Shown: piece by piece, positions 60,433-64,000 of the stretch | Numbering within the stretch: position 1 is the stretch's first letter | How the letters are laid out: every line of letters starts with the position of its first letter | NCBI GenBank assembly: GCA_902778165.1 | Contig: CACYWQ010000002.1 | Span: 62,001 to 126,000 of the forward strand | DNA from: an uncultured Lachnospiraceae bacterium | GTDB lineage: Bacteria > Bacillota > Clostridia > Lachnospirales > Lachnospiraceae | DNA length: 64,000 bases | Direction: 5' to 3' | Made by a program: the position numbers and the translations under genes | Notes under the pieces: generated by a model | What the model saw: the letters and a program-made list of their open reading frames with translations, nothing else | What the model was told of the DNA's origin: nothing | Database searches by the model: none

Positions 60433-61233
60433 TCAAATGGGACTCTTAAACGCAGCAAGTGCCGCTATGGGAATGATAACCTCACAGAGTACCACAAAGA
60501 ATCCACCGGTCTCTTCGGTAATACCACCGAAGTTCTTAAATGACACGATAAGATAATATACGAAGCAAAGTGCCGCACCGATCAAAGAAGCAATTGCGAC
60601 GGAAGGTCTTGGAACACTGTATGTGCAGGCTATCTTATACATAAGTACTGCACTGACAATTACATATGCCGCATTAATTATGACCTGTGCCCACTTTGCA
60701 GCATTGTTATCGGGTACATAAGCATCAATCTTACTTCCGGTTACGGGAGCATGCTTAACTGTAAGCACCGATATGCCGTATAAAGCTCTTGATATAACAT
60801 ATGCAAATGCGATAACGAATATACCGTCTATCGGCATCTCACTCCATATTCCCACAGCTATAAGGAAAACACATACACAAACTATTATTGCGGTGTATCC
60901 GCCATGGGCATCCTCACTTAATATTCTGACCTTGTCTTCACGTGACTTGTGTGAGCTTAATGCATCCGCTGTTCTGAAGAATCCGTCAAGATGTACTCCT
61001 GCAGACAGGACCGTAGGAACAACTGCTCCGACTATTGCAGGCAATACCGGATAATCGCAGGCATACGGATATAATACTGCCCACCTGTTAATCAATACAC
61101 AGATAATCGCACCGATTAAAGGTATGAAAGTCAGAATAAATCCGCAATTCTCCTTATTCCTCTCATAGCTTGCCTTAGGGCTTATTGAATAGCCCGAGAA
61201 AGCCATAATAAAACTTCTGCCCAATGTCTTCAT
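60433..61233 (-). CDS. cobS: Adenosylcobinamide-GDP ribazoletransferase
   Basis: A 266-residue membrane enzyme that joins adenosylcobinamide-GDP to alpha-ribazole, the last step of B12 assembly. The motif GVHLDGFFRTADALSSHKSREDKVRILSEDAHGG carries the conserved DG and metal ligands. The ATG at 61233 has AGGAG; a GTG-led frame to 61251 is longer. Other cob genes are not in the window. 24 bp after the DUF3048 gene. Confidence 0.9.
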   Translation of the reverse strand: MKTLGRSFIMAFSGYSISPKASYERNKENCGFILTFIPLIGAIICVLINRWAVLYPYACDYPVLPAIVGAVVPTVLSAGVHLDGFFRTADALSSHKSREDKVRILSEDAHGGYTAIIVCVCVFLIAVGIWSEMPIDGIFVIAFAYVISRALYGISVLTVKHAPVTGSKIDAYVPDNNAAKWAQVIINAAYVIVSAVLMYKIACTYSVPRPSVAIASLIGAALCFVYYLIVSFKNFGGITEETGGFFVVLCEVIIPIAALAAFKSPI

Positions 61234-61257
61234 AACAAGAACTCCTCTCAACGTTAT

Positions 61258-62469
61258 TTATTCAATAACAACATCATCTGCATAATCATTCCATATTGTA
61301 CATATCCATGTCTTACCTGGATTGATCGTAATCTCATTGCCTTTTGTATCGTAGTATTTGGCCGGTCCGAAGATGTCGGTTCTTTCCCATTTACCTTCAA
61401 CCATCCTACCGTCTGTAAATACGATACACTTATTGTCGGTTCCGCCCATAACACCGAATCCGAGATAATCATGGCTGTCTCGCACGATACCGTCCACATA
61501 CTGAAAAATCACATTATCAAATGTAAGCTGATTACCTGTCTCAAGATCAATATGAGGACCGCCGTACTGGAACCTGTAGTATTTATGTTCGTCCTCATTA
61601 TACTCAAATCTTGCCTGCACCTTAGCAAATCCGTTGGCCGCATTGGAAGACTTGCCGCCGGGATATATAACCGATGCTTTGGGAGACGAATCATAAGTGA
61701 CCCTTCCCCCGTCTTCGGGATATTTAAACTTCTTCTCAAATCCGGTTCTTAAAGTCGTTCTGTATCCGAAAGCATCCCTGTCCTTAATCAGTCCCTCGTT
61801 ATCTATGTAAACATTATGAGGTGCCTTACGGTCTGAACTCCTGTAGAATGCATTGGTCGAAGGTTCATTGATTCCGGATACAGCACCCGAGATATTATCT
61901 ACCGCATCCGAATTAAGCAGTTCTCCGACATATGTTGTTGCCTGTCCGAAGTGAGCATATATTGCATCATACTCAAGCGCATAATATACGAAATAATCTC
62001 TGCTTGATCTTATTGAACCGATCTTAGGTATCTCTTCGTATTTCTCAAATATTGCCATAAGTCTGGTGATACGACCTTCAACAGGGCACTCATAGACTAT
62101 GGATGCCTGTTCGATCCCTGACTGAGGACAACCTGCCTGTATATTGTTAAGCATTACGGCAAGCGGTCTATGATCAAGCCAGTTATATGTAATGGGAAGC
62201 CCCGTGAAATTCGAATAGAATACTTCTTCCTCTTCTTCGGGCTCTTCCGTCGCTTCTTCATCAGCAACTTCACTTGGCTGCTCCGTATTATCTGCAGGAG
62301 AAACATCTTCTGCAGAAGCAATACTTTCCGCCTCGGATTCGGCTTCCTGCTTGGCTTCCATTACACCGGATGTGGGAGCAAAATCTCCCAAACTGCAGCC
62401 TGCAAGCATCATAGCCGCTGCTATCGCTATTACTGATATGAACTTTTTGTTGGATTTATGTATAAACAT
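61258..62469 (-). CDS. DUF3048 lipoprotein (YerB-like)
   Basis: A 403-residue protein with a signal peptide and lipobox (AAAMMLAGCSL). A Glu-rich linker (about residues 40-80) is followed by the DUF3048 N- and C-domains (LAVMLNNIQAGCPQSGIEQASIVYE, SIRSSRDYFVYYALEYDAIYAHFG, then KTWICTIWNDYADDVV). YerB-type proteins are surface lipoproteins of unclear role. GGAG lies before the ATG. Upstream of cobS. Confidence 0.9.
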   Translation of the reverse strand: MFIHKSNKKFISVIAIAAAMMLAGCSLGDFAPTSGVMEAKQEAESEAESIASAEDVSPADNTEQPSEVADEEATEEPEEEEEVFYSNFTGLPITYNWLDHRPLAVMLNNIQAGCPQSGIEQASIVYECPVEGRITRLMAIFEKYEEIPKIGSIRSSRDYFVYYALEYDAIYAHFGQATTYVGELLNSDAVDNISGAVSGINEPSTNAFYRSSDRKAPHNVYIDNEGLIKDRDAFGYRTTLRTGFEKKFKYPEDGGRVTYDSSPKASVIYPGGKSSNAANGFAKVQARFEYNEDEHKYYRFQYGGPHIDLETGNQLTFDNVIFQYVDGIVRDSHDYLGFGVMGGTDNKCIVFTDGRMVEGKWERTDIFGPAKYYDTKGNEITINPGKTWICTIWNDYADDVVIE

Positions 62470-62587
62470 CTCTGTCTCCGTTTATCTGTTCTGCCGTCCT
62501 TCAGACATACAAGTAATTCTACAACTAATAATAGAAAAAATCCACCCTCTTTTCCTATTATAAGGTAATCCTAAGAGTATAATAATT

Positions 62588-64000
62588 CTATCTTAATAAT
62601 CTTATTCGTTTAAGCATATTCGCTATCGCCGTTCCTTTAGGCAGCGCCTTAAAATCATTCTCACGAATGATTCCGAGTCTTAAGGTTAATAATCCGTATG
62701 TCAGTACACCCGTGACGATTCCGACAACCAGCCTCAAAACATTGTTCATTCCGGATATGATCATCTCAGAATCCCCCGCGTTTTTCCTGATAAGATATGT
62801 CACAAGATAACTTGAAGATGCGGTAACTGCTGCCATTATAACGGCGGCAGCAACAGGCATAACAAATGTCCTTATATATTCCTGCCTGTAACTTATCTTC
62901 CTGTTAATCGCATATGAATTAAGTATGCACATCATAAGCGAATAAATAACCGTAACGATACAAAGTGCATACAGGTCAAGCTCCGTATTTCTAAGCAGCA
63001 GAACCAGAACTCCTGCCTGAATTACAAGCGATATTCCCGAATTGATAACCGGAATATTCACATTGCCCGTTCCCTGAAGTATCGCATTGCTTAATGTCGA
63101 CAGACAATAGAATATAACGGTCACACTAAGAGCCATAATAAGATGCGACACAGTCTTATAGGATGCCCTCTGTGGATACAACAACATCGTAACAGGTTCT
63201 GCCAATGACAGAAGACCAAATGCCGAAGGAATGGCGATCAACATTGTAACTCTGATCGCATATGCAATCTTTCGCCTTTCTTCCTTGAGTTCTCCTCTTT
63301 CGTGAGAATGTGCTATAGAGGGGATTATTGCGGATGACATTGCTGTTGCAAGTGCAATGGGAATATTGACTATCTGCATGGCCTTACCCGAATACAGTCC
63401 GTAATTGGTGGTTGCAACCGCCTCACTGTATCCGCCGTATTCCATGACAATGTGCTGATAAATCTTAAGATTGGATGCAGTACTGAGATTATATATACAG
63501 GTACTTAATACCACCGGTGTTACCATTCCGAATATTATTCCCGCAACCTTTAAGGGAGATAAAAGTGATGACTGTTTCGTCTTATCGGATGCTATTCTTG
63601 CATGTATACCGTTTCTGTTTGATATATATACAAGCAACATAAAAATAAGAGCGACTGCAACACCGGCACCCGTACCTATTGCACTTCCCTTAGCGCCTCC
63701 TATTGCTATCTCGGTTTCGCTTCGTCCGCTTAACGCTCTGACAAATAAATAAGCCGCAGAGATGCTGACTATGGCATTGAGTATCTGCTCAAGAATCTGA
63801 GAGAATGATGTATATACCATTGTATGGTGTGCCTGGAAGAATCCTCTTAAGGTTCCCAAGAGGCCCGATAAAAATACCGTCGGAGCAAATATCTTAAGTA
63901 CCTGTGCAGAAGATGCACCAACCAGATTACCGGCAAAAACAAAGCAGACTATAGAAGCCGCCCCGCCCACAATTACGACATATACGATTGAACCGATGAA
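62588..64000 (-). CDS. SpoVB/MOP-type flippase, 5' end missing
   Basis: The 471 codons visible from the right edge to a stop at 62588. About eleven hydrophobic segments, a conserved AHSHERGELKEERRKIAYAIRV loop, and the MOP pattern (GTGNVNIPVINSGISLVIQ) indicate a polysaccharide or lipid flippase of the SpoVB/MurJ superfamily, more SpoVB-like. The N-terminal helices lie beyond the window. Probably exports lipid-linked glycan precursor. The frame continues to base 64000 with no start seen. Confidence 0.88.
   Translation of the reverse strand, partial: FIGSIVYVVIVGGAASIVCFVFAGNLVGASSAQVLKIFAPTVFLSGLLGTLRGFFQAHHTMVYTSFSQILEQILNAIVSISAAYLFVRALSGRSETEIAIGGAKGSAIGTGAGVAVALIFMLLVYISNRNGIHARIASDKTKQSSLLSPLKVAGIIFGMVTPVVLSTCIYNLSTASNLKIYQHIVMEYGGYSEAVATTNYGLYSGKAMQIVNIPIALATAMSSAIIPSIAHSHERGELKEERRKIAYAIRVTMLIAIPSAFGLLSLAEPVTMLLYPQRASYKTVSHLIMALSVTVIFYCLSTLSNAILQGTGNVNIPVINSGISLVIQAGVLVLLLRNTELDLYALCIVTVIYSLMMCILNSYAINRKISYRQEYIRTFVMPVAAAVIMAAVTASSSYLVTYLIRKNAGDSEMIISGMNNVLRLVVGIVTGVLTYGLLTLRLGIIRENDFKALPKGTAIANMLKRIRLLR

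Overview
The window reads as chromosome of an anaerobic, motile, low-GC Firmicute, most likely a Lachnospiraceae member close to Butyrivibrio, Pseudobutyrivibrio or Roseburia. That placement is inferred from gene content: tandem flagellins, the GlgC/GlgD pair, SpoVG, a DUF6465-type histone-like protein, a type-2-like IleRS, HrcA/CIRCE control of dnaK and a sodium-type F-ATPase. No rRNA, tRNA, CRISPR array or intact insertion sequence was found. Coding density is high and most genes are on the minus strand.

Layout. 1-8132 (minus): a surface-glycan cluster directly downstream of the flagellins, with three glycosyltransferase-like proteins, a ThDP enzyme, a NeuB-like sugar-acid synthase fused to a cupin, and a radical SAM protein cut by the window edge. 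8299-11041: two nearly identical flagellins, the first behind a good sigma-D (sigma-28) promoter, both with GGA-rich leaders that look like CsrA targets. 11194-13136: a mostly empty stretch, a decayed coiled-coil ORF, and a calcium-binding-repeat protein. 13329-18649 (plus): a GH9-like lipoprotein that seems to lack catalytic residues, then plsC-pyrC-pyrK-pyrD. 18799-34039 (minus): aconitase-family hydratase, glycogen phosphorylase, ileS, mfd, pth, spoVG, glgD, glgC. 34155-38825 (plus): murC, then dnaD-like and dnaC/dnaI-like replication genes preceded by a cluster of DnaA boxes, then a divergent prs. 38899-48631 (minus): a complete F-ATPase operon (atpZ-I-B-E-F-H-A-G-D-C) ending in an unknown membrane-anchored 849-residue protein. 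48749-53167 (minus): SleB-type hydrolase, DUF402, dCMP deaminase, upp, rpiB and tsaC. 53270-58227: hrcA-grpE-dnaK-dnaJ behind CIRCE. 58411-64000 (minus): histone H1-like protein, aminotransferase, cobS, DUF3048 lipoprotein, and a truncated MOP-family flippase.

How the parts work together. The flagellin and glycan genes probably form one flagellum-decoration module. The heptamer CCGATAT, the sigma-D -10 element, occurs upstream of both flagellins, the glycosyltransferase cluster and the calcium-binding-repeat gene, though only the first has a convincing -35. Glycogen synthesis (glgC, glgD) and breakdown (glgP) lie within 13 kb of each other. The DnaA-box cluster in front of the helicase-loading genes suggests feedback between initiator level and loader supply. 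Several annotated starts were moved downstream of the longest reading frame, on Shine-Dalgarno evidence.
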